A stretch of 64,000 bases of DNA, taken from NCBI GenBank assembly GCA_003996215.1, contig QJPP01001803.1, positions 310,001-374,000 of the forward strand. The letters run 5' to 3'. This stretch comes from Jaltomata sinuosa (lineage: Eukaryota > Streptophyta > Magnoliopsida > Solanales > Solanaceae). A program made the position numbers and the translations under genes. Below, piece by piece: positions 1 through 9,400 of this stretch (position 1 is its first letter; each line of letters starts with the position of its first letter). Under the pieces are notes generated by a model. The model saw only the letters and a program-made list of their open reading frames with translations, ran no database searches and had not been told where the DNA came from.

Positions 1-290
1 TCCTCTGGTTTTGGTGTTGCGTCGGTGCTTTCTGGTTGAGATTCTTGAGGTTCATTGGGGTTGGCAGATCTTTGGAAGTTTTAGAGTTAAAGTTGGAATC
101 TAGCTTGGCTAGTATGAAGTTTAGGCTTGGTCGCCTTTCGTGGTTTCATTATGTTGGGTGCCATCCGGTCGAGGAGGCTACCCGGGTTGTCTGAGAGAGT
201 GGTGCGGGCTTTGTATCCGCTATTCTTTAGTCCCTAGTATTTCCTTATTTCCTGACTTTCGGGGACGAAAGTCTTTCTAGTAGTGGATGA
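1..290 (+). mobile_element. 3' end of a gypsy internal region (element continues left of window)
   Basis: No reading frame is kept here, but the stretch matches the reverse complement of 54842-55124 almost base for base in long runs. That region lies just inside the 3' LTR of the complete minus-strand element. Shared landmarks include a GGTTGGCAGATCTTTGGA run and a TTGGGTGCCATCCG run. It is therefore the segment between integrase and the 3' LTR of the same chromovirus-like family. The pol genes of this copy would lie left of the window. Confidence 0.8.
255..290 (+). other. polypurine region with hairpin before LTR
   Basis: A perfect inverted repeat ACTTTCG-GGGA-CGAAAGT (255-272) is followed by the purine-rich AGTAGTGGATGA and then the LTR start TGTAATGA at 291. 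The same arrangement occurs in reverse at 54842-54877. Position and purine bias fit the plus-strand primer site. The hairpin is an added conserved feature. Confidence 0.7.
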
Positions 291-1640
291 TGTAATGATC
301 CTTCCAGCCATTTATGCATTTTCACCTTTCTTGTACTGTTAGAGCTTGCCTTTAATGACCCCAAGTCATTTATGGCTTGCTAGGACCGGTAATTCGGCGC
401 CCGAGTCATCTGTCTGGTCCTTTTGGCCGTTTCTTGTTTTAAAGCTTTAAGATTTTAAAATTGTTGACTTAAGTTAACATTCTTGATGAACGTGCTCCAA
501 ATTGAATTCTGACAGTTCCATTAGCTCCGGAGTGTGGACTTTGGTCTAGTGGGACCTTTGGTTAGGATCCAGGAGCTTCTCAGCTTGGAATTCTCTCTCA
601 TTTTGTGTTTTCAAGCTAGTTGGGCTTGTTTGGTTGACTATGGTCAACATTTGGAGAAGACGGCCTTGGATGGAAATTTCGTTAGCGTTGTTAGCTCCGA
701 AATGTTGAGTTTAGGCTAGAGGGACCATTGGTTCAGGTCCCGAGGCTTTTAGACTTGATTTCGGCCCTTGGGTTCCATTTTAGTAATTGTTGGCCTAAAG
801 GTTGATTTTGGGTGTGGGGCCTACTTTTCCTTAAATCGACCTCTGAGGGAATTTTTGTCAATTCCATTGGATTCGGAACACCATTTTTAGTTGAATAGAT
901 AAGGTTGTTTTTGTTCGCGGGACCCCGAATGCGTTCCCAGGGACCTAAAGATTGAAAATCTGCCCTTGGAAGCTGGTTGCTGTCATAGCACAATTTTGCT
1001 CTTCGCGTACGCGGGCCTTGGCCAAGTTCGCATAGGGCATTTGGCTATCCGCCCCATTTTGTTCTTCGCGTACGTGGGCCTTGGCTGCATTCACATAAGG
1101 CATTTGGCCAGCCTCCCCATTTTATTCTTCGCGTAGGCGACGCCTTGGCCATATTCGCATAGGCCAAGGCAGTCAGCTTAAGTTGGCTAATTCCATATTT
1201 CTTCTTCATTTTCCCAACACACCCAACTCTGTTCCTCCATAGCCAAACACCCCAAATACTCCATATTTCATCATTTTTCGCCCCCAACTGGTTGGAGGAT
1301 AATATTTCATCGATCCTAGCTCGTTTATTGGCTTCTAAGACGGGTAAGTCCTCTCTTTAATTCCCGTTTTCTCCATTTAATTTCTCTTAAATTCTTAAAT
1401 GGGTGGACTATTTTGGAGCCCATTTCATGTCCGTTTCAGCTCAAATTTTAAGCATGTGCTCCTGAAATGGTAAGGAACACATGGGTGTTTTTCGTTTCCA
1501 GTTTCAAGTTGCAGGGCCCACAGACCTATTTGTCACCCAGATTTCAACTCGGCTATTATTATGGCATTATGGGTATTATTAGACTTGTTTTGATGCCTAG
1601 ATTATTGTGTTTATAGTGGTTTTGCAAATTAGAGCTCTTC
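291..1640 (+). repeat. LTR fragment, giant-LTR gypsy family, 3' part missing
   Basis: It starts TGTAATGATCCTTCC directly after the polypurine region, so it is the beginning of a 3' LTR. It aligns in patches with 4838-5570, 5629-5853 and 47235-48100 (for example the TTGGTCAACATT and GCGGGACCCCG runs). It runs for only about 1.35 kb, against about 3.8 kb in complete copies, and passes straight into gag sequence near 1640. The outer 3' half of the LTR, the PBS and the gag N-terminus are missing, which points to deletion or ectopic recombination. The exact junction is uncertain by about 30 bp. Confidence 0.7.
993..1166 (+). repeat. 63-bp minisatellite inside LTR, about 2.8 units
   Basis: Units begin at 993, 1056 and 1119, exactly 63 bp apart, each with ATTTT.NTCTTCGCGTA followed by GGCCTTGG and a TTCGCATA-like run. 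The third unit is cut at about 1166. The units are CpG-rich and differ from the sequence at the same place in other LTR copies of this family. Confidence 0.85.
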
Positions 1641-2410
1641 GGAGCAGTTCAAGCTTAGACAACTCTCTGCAGCATTCTTGGAGAAGTATGTACCACACTG
1701 CTTGAGGTAGCAGTTTATGGATGAGTTCTCCAGGTTAAAGCAGGGCTCCATGTCTGTTTCAGAGTATGAGGTCCATTTTCATGAGTTGGCTAGGCATGCC
1801 ACTATTATTCTGCCCACCATGAGAGAGTGCGTCACTTTGTCCTAGGATTGACATTAAAGTTCCGTTTGGCTACAGATGGTGTGGTAGCATTAGGCTAGTC
1901 CTTCTTGGAGGTAGTAGACCATGCCTGCAATATTGAGGGTGTACTTCACGAGGCTTGAGGGGGCAGCAATAAGAGGCCCCGCCATCAGGGCAGTTACAAT
2001 AGTTCAGAGGCACATGGTAGAGGCTACTTTGGTAGGGGTCAGCATCAGCAACGTTTCTAGCTGAGCCATCCTGTTTAGGAGGCATAGATTGTTGAGGGTT
2101 AGAGTAGTTAGGGTTTGATTCAATCTTCATGAGGTGCTCATTCGGGTCCACAAGTTATGGTAGTCATTCTGATTCAGCTGGGTCTTTACATCAGGGTATA
2201 TTTGGTAGGGTTGTTATAAGTATTGTGAGTTGGGCCACTTTTTTAGGGAGTGTCCTTTGGCGCAACACCATACGTGGCAGGATCAGCGAGTATAGGCCCC
2301 CAGGGCTCCAGCAACACTAGGCAGAGGTGATGCACAAGGTAGTAGGAGTGGTCCCCAGGGTACTCGAGGTGGTTCTAAGTTTGTTAGACTGGGTGGTCAT
2401 GGCGATCGGA
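1641..2410 (+). pseudogene. gag relic, chromovirus-like gypsy
   Basis: This is the remains of a Ty3/gypsy capsid-nucleocapsid gene. Reading across frames gives FLEKYVP, FMDEFSRLKQGSMSVSEYE and FHELARHA, which are the typical C-terminal part of the capsid domain. A zinc knuckle at 2212-2256 reads CYKYCELGHFFRECP: the second Cys is displaced by one residue, so the CX2CX4HX4C spacing is broken. The N-terminal half of the gene is absent because an LTR fragment joins directly at about 1640. Stops and frame changes occur throughout, for example just after RECVTLS near 1843. It is followed directly by protease in the usual order. Not functional. Confidence 0.8.
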
Positions 2411-2415
2411 GCCAC

Positions 2416-3098
2416 ATGCATGCATTTTTGGCCCATACAGAGGCTGAGGCTTCAAATTCTATCATCACAGGTATGATATTTGTTTGTCATCAGTCAGCTT
2501 CTGCTTTGTCTAATTCGGGGTTTATATTCTCCTATGTGTCTGCCTATTATGCTAGTCATTTGGACTCTTCTTGTGAGTTATTGCATCTGCCTTTGCGTGT
2601 AGCTACCCAGTAGGAGATTCTTTAGTAGTGGATCATGTACATCAAGCTTGTGTGTTAAGTATCCTAAGGTATGACACGTGGGTAGACTTGATTGTGCTAG
2701 ACATTGTTGATTTTGATGTGATTTTAGACATGGATTGGTTGTCTCCCTACCATGTGGTCTTGGATTACTTTGCCAAGACCGTTACTCTATGGATGCATGG
2801 TATCCCTCCTATAGTATGGAAGGGTGCCAATAGCCACATGCCGAGGGGAGTTATATCTTTCCTGAGCGCCCAGTGGTTGGTTGGGAAGGGGTGCTTAGCC
2901 TATCTTGCTTACGTCCGTGATACTAGTGCCATCACACCTTTGATTGAGTCAGCTCTTGTGGTTTATGAGTATTTGTATGTGTTTCTTTCTGATCAATCGA
3001 CTCTTGCTCCTGATCGTCATATCGACTTTGGCATCGATGTCGAGCCGAGCACTCAACCCATTTCTATTCCGCCAAATCAGATGGCACAAGCTGGTTGA
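2416..3098 (+). pseudogene. retroviral-type aspartic protease relic (gypsy PR)
   Basis: Two reading frames cover it (2416-2613 and 2628-3098). The first has SIITGMIFVCH and SNSGFIFSYVS. In this family the latter is normally a D-P/S-G active site, so the catalytic Asp has become Asn and the enzyme would be dead. The second frame has DFDVILDMDWLSPYHVVLD, the flap and C-terminal hallmark of plant gypsy proteases, then a linker ending IDFGIDVEPSTQPISIPP that leads into reverse transcriptase. In-frame stops separate the two parts near 2611-2627. It lies between the gag relic and RT in canonical order. Confidence 0.85.
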
Positions 3099-3775
3099 GG
3101 GAGCTTAACGATCAGCTCCAATATTTGTTTAGTAGAGGGTTCATTAGGCCTAGTGTGTCTATGTGGGGTGCTCTAGTTCTGTCCATATAGAAGAAGGACG
3201 GGTCCATGCATGTGTATCGACTATAGGTAGTTGAATAAGGTGACATGTAAAAACATGTATCCGATGCCCCGTATTGATGATATATTTGACCAGCTACAAA
3301 GTGCAGCAGTGTTTTCTAAGATAAACTTGAGATCTGGTTATCACAAGTTGAGGATTAGGGGACATCCCAAAGACTGCATTTAGAATTCGATATGGCAATT
3401 ATAAGTTGCTAGTCATGTCTTTTGTGTTAACTAATGCCAAACAACATTTATGGAGTTGATGAACTGTGTGTTCAAAGCCTACTTGGATTCCTTAATGATT
3501 GTGTTCATCGACAACATCTTGGTATAATCGAGGAGTAGATAGGAGCATGAGCAGCATCTGAGAGTTGTACTTCAGACCTTGTGAGACCATTAGTTATATG
3601 CCAAATTCACTAAGTATGAGTTTTAGCTTGAGTCTATGGCATTCTTTGGGGCACATGGTGTCCAAGGATGGGATTATGATGGATCCCGTGAAGATTGCGG
3701 CAGTTTGTGATTGGGCTAGGCCTACTTCTCCTACCAAGGTTCACAGTTTCATCAGGTTGGCAGGTTACTAAAGAT
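3099..3775 (+). pseudogene. reverse transcriptase relic
   Basis: The RT of the same gypsy copy, spread over several frames. Recognisable blocks are the region before the catalytic palm ([15 protein letters not shown] at about 3270), [13 protein letters not shown] (about 3320), [15 protein letters not shown] (about 3380) and the active-site box at about 3505. That box reads VFIDNILV instead of F/YIDDIL, so the second catalytic Asp is lost. The end of RT, with the HMVSKDGIMMDPVKI run, is at 3652-3702. Multiple stops are present. It was once the polymerase for element replication and is now inactive. Confidence 0.85.
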
Positions 3776-4310
3776 GATATCTGGAGGGGTTTTTCTTTTA
3801 TAGCAACTCCATTGACTCATAAGAATGTCCCTTTCTAGTGGTCAGATGAGTGTGAGGTGAGCTTTCTGAAGCTCAATGTCTTATTCACTTTAGCTCGGAT
3901 TCTTACTCTTCTGGTCGAGGGTCAAGGGTTTACAGTATATTATGATTCTTCTGGTGTTGGTTTGGGTTGTGTATTGATGCAACAAGGATGAGTTATTGCT
4001 TATGCTTCTAGACAGCTGAAGGTTCACGAGAGGAACTACCCTACCCATGACTTAAGGTTAGCAACGGTAGTCTTTGTGTTGAAGATTTTGAGGCATTATC
4101 TATATGGCATGCATTGTGAGATCTTCACAGACCAACGTAGTCTTCAGTATATTTTCAGCTAAAAAAAATCTAAACTTGAGGTAGCGCAGGTGGTTGGAGT
4201 TACTAAAGGACTATGATATTTCCATTCTTTATCATCCAAGAAAGGCAAACGTGGTTGCGGATTCCTTGAGACAAAAGGCAGTGAGTATGTGTTGCTTGTC
4301 TTTCTTAGTA
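3776..4310 (+). pseudogene. RNase H relic of gypsy pol
   Basis: Frame-broken but recognisable. YYDSSGVGLGCVLMQQG (about 3940-3990) carries the first acidic site, [19 protein letters not shown] and [19 protein letters not shown] (about 4030-4150) cover the middle, and LYHPRKANVVADSL (about 4230-4270) is the C-terminal hallmark. A stop follows the MQQG block and an A-run at about 4160 breaks the frame. It lies between RT and integrase as expected and is non-functional. Confidence 0.85.
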
Positions 4311-4329
4311 GCAGAGGAGAGACCTTTAG

Positions 4330-4825
4330 CTTTGGACAACCATTCCATAGCTAACTAGTTGGTTAGACTTGAAATTTCTGAGTTGGGCTGCATTCTTTCT
4401 TGTGTTGAGGCTAGATCTTCCTTGTTAGAGCAGATTTGAGCACATCAATTTGATGATGCGAGGTTGAGGATCATTTTTGATAAGTTGTTGAGTGGTGAGG
4501 CTAAGAAGGTGACCTTAGATTCAGATGGTGTTCTGAGGATTGAGGGTCATATCTGCGTTCCTAGAGTTGTTGACCTGGTTAGGTTGATCTTGGAGGAGGC
4601 TCATTACTCTAGGTATTCCATTCATACCAAAGTAGCTAAGATGTATCATCACTGATGAAGAGGGATATCTCAGATTTTGTGTCTAGGTGCTTAAAATATT
4701 AGCAGGTAAAGTTTGAGCACCAGAGACCAGGTGGTTTTACTTATAGGCTACCCATTTCAAAGTCAAAATGGGAGAGGATAGCTATAGACTTCATGGTAGG
4801 CTACTGGGGAGATCAAGACTGACAT
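4330..4825 (+). pseudogene. integrase N-terminal relic, truncated
   Basis: Only the N-terminal zinc-binding part and the first few residues of the catalytic core remain. The open segment 4464-4655 contains EEAHYSRYSIHTKVAKMYHH, with the His pair. After two stops, degraded Cys-pair sequence and RIAIDFMVG (about 4778-4803) mark the start of the core with the first catalytic Asp. Sequence then changes abruptly at about 4825 to an LTR of the same family. The rest of the integrase and any chromodomain are missing from this copy. Confidence 0.8.
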
Positions 4826-4837
4826 ACGGACATGCTA

Positions 4838-5570
4838 TTTCATGCTTTTCCCGCATTTTGAGCTTTCTCACAGCGGCTACAGGTCATTTATGACTTGCCA
4901 AAACTGACAGTTTGATTCCTGGTCCGTTCATTTGTGTTTTAAGCTCAGTTCCCTATTTTGCAACTCTGATAGGTGGTAGAGTTGACTTTGGTCAACATTC
5001 ATAGAAGACACCCTTGGATGGAAATTTTGTCAGAGCTGTTAGCTCTGGAATATTGACTTTGGGCTAGAGGGACCATTCGTTTGGGTCCTAAGGCTTCAAG
5101 ACTCATTTTGGGCAATTGGGTTCCATTTAGTAAAAGTTAGTTTTTGTGAGTGGAGCCCACCTTTTGTTAAAACAATCTCCATTGGAAATTTTGTTAGTTC
5201 TGTTGAATTTGAAATGCCATTTTTAGTTGAGTAGCATAGTTTGTTTGTGTTTGCGGGACCCCGGATGAATCCCGAGGGTCCATTTAGTGACATTTTTAGT
5301 AGCCAAAATTGTTGTTGGCTGGTTTCTATTGCAGTACTAGACAAACCTTTGCCCACGCGAGGCATGGTCGTATCCGTGAAGAAGGGGGCATTGGCCTTTC
5401 CCCTTCTTTCGTTTGCCCATGGAGGGCCTTGGCTGTGTGTGCATCGCCCGCATGTGCGGTCTCTTGCCTGCGTGCGTGCTGAAGTGGCGCCTTGTCCTAC
5501 CTTCTGCATGCGTGTGTGCCTGGATGCGTGTGTGGTGGCCTAGACTATTTCTTAACTTTCGATGGTCATT
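4838..5570 (+). repeat. LTR fragment, giant-LTR gypsy family
   Basis: It matches the first about 0.7 kb of the family LTR (compare 5629-5853 and 47235-47350), but the first about 30 bp are missing and it abuts the truncated integrase. It carries a GC-rich tract at about 5345-5530 (CCCACGCG, GTGCGTGC and similar) at the place where the 291-1640 copy has its 63-bp repeat. The boundary to the following internal tail is uncertain by some tens of bases. Confidence 0.65.
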
Positions 5571-5628
5571 TGGAGTGGGCTCCTTATTTCATATGTTTTT
5601 AGGATGAATTTTTTTTAATAGTGGATGT
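5571..5628 (+). other. internal tail and polypurine remnant before a 3' LTR
   Basis: A short stretch ending AGGATGAATTTTTTTTAATAGTGGATGT, a decayed version of the GGGGACGAAAGT...AGTAGTGGATGATG sequence at 261-292. It shows that the LTR starting at 5629 is a 3' LTR. Confidence 0.6.
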
Positions 5629-5853
5629 TGTAATGACCCTCCAGGCCATTTTTCTATTTTCATGCATTTTCAACATTTTGGGCTTTCCCACAGCGACTAC
5701 AGGTTATTTATGACTTACCAGGTCCGATGGTTCCATTTTCAGGGTGTTCATTTGTTTTTTAGAAGAGTTTTCCTATTTTGGAACTCTTAAAGTTAGAAGA
5801 GTTGACTTTGGTCAACATTTATAGAAGATGGGCTCAAACGGGAATTCTTTCAG
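5629..5853 (+). repeat. start of a gypsy 3' LTR, interrupted by Athila block
   Basis: It starts TGTAATGACCCTCCAGG and follows the family LTR to GGAATTCTTTCAG, where it breaks into Athila LTR sequence. The piece at 47235-50622 begins about 110 bp further along the same LTR and ends with the LTR terminus GGGTCGTGACA followed by unrelated DNA. The simplest reading is one 3' LTR of about 3.7 kb, split by the 41-kb block between, with about 110 bp lost at the break. Confidence 0.7.
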
Positions 5854-5909
5854 CACCTCCCCTGGCACGTCACTACATCAGCAACTGGAGTCACTGGTTG
5901 AAGGATAGG
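5854..5909 (+). repeat. short Athila LTR-internal fragment
   Basis: CACCTCCCCTGGCACG through GTCACTGGTTGAAGGAT matches the interior of the Athila LTR at about 44136-44190. It is out of place directly in front of an LTR start, so it is a rearrangement footprint. Confidence 0.6.
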
Positions 5910-7249
5910 TGATAAGTTGGTATTCTACCTACTTATTTAGCTTCTAATCTTATACCTTTGCTAGTATAAAGTGGATAAATAGTGCAATTTGACACCGATT
6001 TCTTCTATTTTATAGGTTTCTGTGTTTTAGAAGTGTTTTGGAAAGATTTGAGTAAAAACAAGTCAAAATGGAGCTAAAAGGGACTTCTGATCACTGACAT
6101 AATATTGCTCATTGCAATCGCGAGAGTTGACCCACGCGACCGTGATGCACAAGAACAGAGCTAAACCTACGCGACCACGAAGTGAAGCCATGCGACCGCG
6201 TGGAAGTAAATTGTAGAACCTCGCGATCGCGAAGGTCACGCACGCGATCGCGATGAATGTTTCATCAGCTGCGGGACAAATTTGGAAATTCCTAATTTTG
6301 GAAACCCCAATTCACATAAAACTCTTCTCAGCCTATTGGGAATACCTCTTTGGCTAATATTTGGAACTTTTGAGCAAGCTTGGAAGCAAGTTCTTCATCC
6401 AACACCATAGGAGTGAAGATTTGGAGGAATTTTTCGTAAAATCTTTAGTTTCCAATCTTTAACTCTTGTTCTTAATTGCTATTTTATTGGTGTGTTTGTT
6501 GACTTGAGATTTTGGGTTTGTATTAGAGATAATACTTGTTTGGGTATTGAATTCATATATAGATTTTGCTCTTGTTTTATTATTTGGGTCTATTGAATCC
6601 TCCATGCTTGAATTTATAGTCAATGGTTGCAAACATTGACTTAGCTTTATAAATTGGGTTTTTGCTTGAGAGAGGATTTCCCTAATTCGGGAAGATTCAA
6701 TAGTGGGGAATTGGGATTTTCACTCTAGACCAAGGCTAGAGATAGTTTGGTTGCCGGAAACTCCCATTTAAGAGTTGTGGTTAGAGATAACCCAACTCAC
6801 CCAAGTTAAATTGGTTGGTTTATTACTTACTTGTGGTGGTTCGAGAGAACACACGAGATATATGCTCGATTGGTCGAAAGATGGTTAGGAATACCTTTAG
6901 CCAAGACTACCTAGGTAGCAACTGAGTGCAAGTCTTGTGAATTGAATTCCCAATAACAATTCTCCCTTGTTGTCCTTGCTTGGCGAAAGCAAGGAAAGCC
7001 ATTGATCAATCTATCTTTTATTTGATTTTATTTTATCTTTAGTTTTAGTCTAAAACCCCCCATTTAGATATCTTTTTCCCTTTTTCATAAATTGAACTTT
7101 AATAAGTTGCTTGGATTCCCTATTAGCTTGATCGCGACTAGATTGTTCCCTTTGGTATGACCCCAACACTCGTTGGGAATTATAAATTTTATTTTGCTCT
7201 GACGATCGTCGTGCCCTCCTAATTGGAGAGCATGATTAGAGCGTTATAA
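5910..7249 (+). repeat. Athila copy I, 5' LTR
   Basis: 1340 bp. It starts TGATAAGTTGGTA and ends GAGCGTTATAA (family consensus end CATCA), followed after 4 A's by a primer binding site. The start carries the family's terminal inverted repeat in decayed form. The middle (6108-6270) holds CpG-rich palindromic words of the GCGATCGCG type. The downstream half matches 10513-11384, 44430-45283 and 62880-63754. Confidence 0.85.
6108..6270 (+). repeat. palindromic word tract (GCGATCGCG type) in Athila I LTR
   Basis: Repeated words CGCGACCGTG, GCGACCACG, GCGACCGCG, CGCGATCGCGAAGG and GCGATCGCGATG are separated by 15-30 bp of unrelated sequence. Other Athila LTRs have different words (GTGCGATGTGCG type) at the equivalent place, for example 44090-44260 and 39201-39440. 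Confidence 0.75.
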
Positions 7250-7253
7250 AAAA

Positions 7254-7271
7254 TGGCATCATTGCCGGGGA
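7254..7271 (+). other. primer binding site, tRNA-Asp type
   Basis: TGGCATCATTGCCGGGGA differs by two bases from TGGCGCCGTTGCCGGGGA, the complement of the plant tRNA-Asp 3' end and the usual Athila primer site. It lies 4 bp after the LTR. Confidence 0.85.
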
Positions 7272-7378
7272 ACAATTTGGCATATTGAGTTAGTTTAGAA
7301 TTTGAATTTACTTACTCTAGTTCAATTTTGTGAATAGTTGTTTTTCTTTTGTGTAGTTTTAGTTGGTTGATTGATTTC

Positions 7379-8032
7379 ATGGCATCTCGAAACGATAGAG
7401 GTGTTGGTGGTTGCAACCCTTGTTATATTGATCCTTGTTGTTATTGTGGAGGACACCACCTTCGGTGGAAATGTAAGATTAGCCCTAGGAGAGGGAGGTA
7501 TTCACCTTCATGTTCCTATGATGGGCAAAATTGCTATTTGTGTGGTGGTCGTGATGGATATTGGAGAAATTTCCCCAATGACTATCCTCCTCCCCCCTCT
7601 TATGCTAACCATGTTTCTAGTGGTGCTTGTGATCCTAATAGGAACCATGATGTAGAAAGCGAAGGAGGCATGTATGCGAAGCTCCACACCCTCTTGGCCT
7701 CACTGGAAACCCAAGAGGAGGGTGTAAAATCCATAAAGCAAGGCTTGGTAGGCATGAGAATGAAAGAAGAGGAGGAGAGAAATTTCGCCACACAATCCAT
7801 GGCGGATTTGTACACTCCTGTTGGTCAATATGATGAGGAAGACACCTACCTGAAAAGCCTATATGCCATGGCTGAAACTCTCTTTGCCAAACAAGACATC
7901 ACAGAGGAGGGTGTGCAAGTCATAAAGCAAGGCTTTCTGGATGCAAGGGCTAAAGAAGAAGAGGAGAAAAATCATGCCACACAACTCATGGAAGATTTAT
8001 CTACTCCTTTTGGTCAAATTGATGAAGAATAA
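7379..8032 (+). CDS. zinc-knuckle/duplicated-domain ORF in gag position, Athila I
   Basis: An open frame of 217 residues from the ATG at 7379. An upstream in-frame ATG at 7349 exists, but MASRNDRG fits better as a start. Residues about 15-35 hold a CX2CX3HX4C knuckle (PCCYCGGHHLRWKC). Residues about 50-65 hold a second, damaged one (CYLCGGRDGYWRNF: His to Gly, last Cys to Phe). The C-terminal half is an internal tandem duplication of about 55 residues: EEGVKSIKQG...KEEEERNFATQSM, then EEGVQVIKQG...KEEEEKNHATQLM, each ending TPxGQxDEE. It is acidic and probably helical. It sits 108 bp after the PBS, where gag belongs, yet zinc knuckles in gag normally lie at the C-terminus. I do not recognise a named family. 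It could be an accessory or substitute gag of a non-autonomous lineage. No stop interrupts it. Confidence 0.55.
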   Translation: MASRNDRGVGGCNPCYIDPCCYCGGHHLRWKCKISPRRGRYSPSCSYDGQNCYLCGGRDGYWRNFPNDYPPPPSYANHVSSGACDPNRNHDVESEGGMYAKLHTLLASLETQEEGVKSIKQGLVGMRMKEEEERNFATQSMADLYTPVGQYDEEDTYLKSLYAMAETLFAKQDITEEGVQVIKQGFLDARAKEEEEKNHATQLMEDLSTPFGQIDEE

Positions 8033-8204
8033 CCTCCAAGCCGAGCAAATGAACATGTCTCGAACATCCAGCTAAATCAAATTCACTTTGGGGACGATGA
8101 TGAAGATTTGCAAACATGGAATCGCACGAAAGTGAATCTGTACCGGTAGTGCTTGAACCCCAACAAGAGGAGAAATTTGTATTGGGTGAGGTTGTGAGCC
8201 TAGA
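8033..8204 (+). other. linker between the two Athila I ORFs, frame unclear
   Basis: It has short coding-like pieces in different frames (for example an ATG at 8117 followed by ESHESESVPVVLEPQQEEKF). It may once have joined the two ORFs into one longer protein. Confidence 0.4.
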
Positions 8205-8894
8205 ATGGGTGCTAACCAAGCTCACCAACTTGAGGCCTATAGGGAACAACATGAGAGAATGCTACCAATGTTCGAGGTATTGTTGAAAAGGCATGCTAAG
8301 AGAATTCAAAAGGAGATGATGCTTGAAATTGCTATCCAAAATTTGGACATCGATTTGAATGCTCATGTTGACACGTGCACAATTATGGGTAGTAGTTTTG
8401 AGTTGTTCCCTATCGAAGAGGAAGAGACAAGGGAAGCTTGTAGATTGAAGGTGTTGTGGCAACTAACTAATCCATACAAGGATCACAATGCCGGAAAAAA
8501 ACGAATGATACTAGAGTTGCAATGGTTCATCGTGAAAGACTTTAGTTCATTCAAAAGTGAGGATGCTATAAATGAGACAAGTTTGAAGGTGGAGACGTCT
8601 AAATCTTTCTCCAACCACTTGTCAACCTTGAGTTTGGTTGAATGGACGAGAGTCAAAGTAATAAAGTTTTTGGAAGACCTTGGAAGGAGGATGGATCAAA
8701 GTTTGTCCGATTTTAAAGTTGTCATGAACAGAAAGCAAGGAGACCTTCCTCACTTGAAGGCTAAAAAGTGCAAAATGCGACACCTAGAAAATAGCCTTAT
8801 CATGTTCACACCTTCACCCCATGACTTTCACCGGAAGCTCGATTCAAATTTGGGTCAAAGGTTCAAAGCTTCCAAGTGGAGATCTCAAAGGTGA
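8205..8894 (+). CDS. second half of Athila I gag-position region, unknown protein
   Basis: An open frame of 229 residues. It is charged, rich in Lys/Glu/Leu, and has no signal peptide, membrane segment or zinc motif. One run, SFELFPIEEEETREACRL, is followed by basic segments. I do not recognise a domain. The reading frame is preserved for 690 bp without a stop in a locus where other element genes carry many, which argues for either youth or past selection. It ends just before the conserved post-gag motif at 8908-8952, so it fills the place of the gag C-terminus. A shadow frame is possible but unlikely given its length and position. Confidence 0.4.
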   Translation: MGANQAHQLEAYREQHERMLPMFEVLLKRHAKRIQKEMMLEIAIQNLDIDLNAHVDTCTIMGSSFELFPIEEEETREACRLKVLWQLTNPYKDHNAGKKRMILELQWFIVKDFSSFKSEDAINETSLKVETSKSFSNHLSTLSLVEWTRVKVIKFLEDLGRRMDQSLSDFKVVMNRKQGDLPHLKAKKCKMRHLENSLIMFTPSPHDFHRKLDSNLGQRFKASKWRSQR

Positions 8895-8907
8895 GGTAGC
8901 CGGCGTT

Positions 8908-8952
8908 GCACCGCGACGTTAAATTGTGCGTTTGATGGGAGGTAACCCATCG
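8908..8952 (+). repeat. conserved post-gag motif (CGCGACGTTAAA...GGGAGGTAACCC), Athila I
   Basis: CACCGCGACGTTAAATTG followed by ATGGGAGGTAACCCAT, in which ATGGG pairs with CCCAT. The same motif follows gag in Athila II (14005-14046) and twice in Athila III on the minus strand (33952-33998, 36829-36874). Confidence 0.8.
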
Positions 8953-9059
8953 TGTTTATACTTTATTTCACTTTTTATTTCCTTTTTGGTGTGTTTTTAG
9001 GTGCCCAAAGGAATGAGAAGAGGAACCAAGTGTTGAGAAGTACCAAAAATACCTCTAAA

Positions 9060-9400
9060 AACGTATTTTTCGTACCTGGAAGAGTGCCCGTTGCACATGC
9101 CATCGCACAATGAACCAGTGCACTGATCAAAAACATTGGCATATGTGAAAATAATGCATTTCGCACCTAACAAAGTGCCAATCGTACCTAGCATCGCACG
9201 ATAAAATAGTGCACTGTGCAAAAATTCAAAAATTTAGTGGAAGATAAAGCATCGCGATCTTGATGCCTGGCCATCGCGATCGCAATGAGGTAAATTTTCT
9301 CTGACTCATTATGACCTCATAACCACTTTGCAATCGTAGGGACTCGGGTTACTTTAACTCATCGCGATCACGTGACAAAGCCAGGCGATTGTGAGGCACC
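9060..9400 (+). repeat. palindromic word tract, Athila I internal, post-gag
   Basis: 9068-9220 has GTGC/GCAC words (GTTGCACATGCCATCGCAC, CATCGCACGAT). 9250-9390 switches to the GCGATCGCGATG type found in this copy's LTR. No open frame of interest is present. Confidence 0.7.

Noticed and set aside
1045..1287. Open frame of 80 residues on the minus strand with repeated Trp/Gly
   Set aside because: It is produced by reading the 63-bp LTR repeat; no coding signature.
7254..7273. Possible tRNA gene fragments at the TGGCGCC...CCGGGGA sites
   Set aside because: Only 18-20 bp match a tRNA end and they sit 4 bp after LTRs, so they are primer binding sites.
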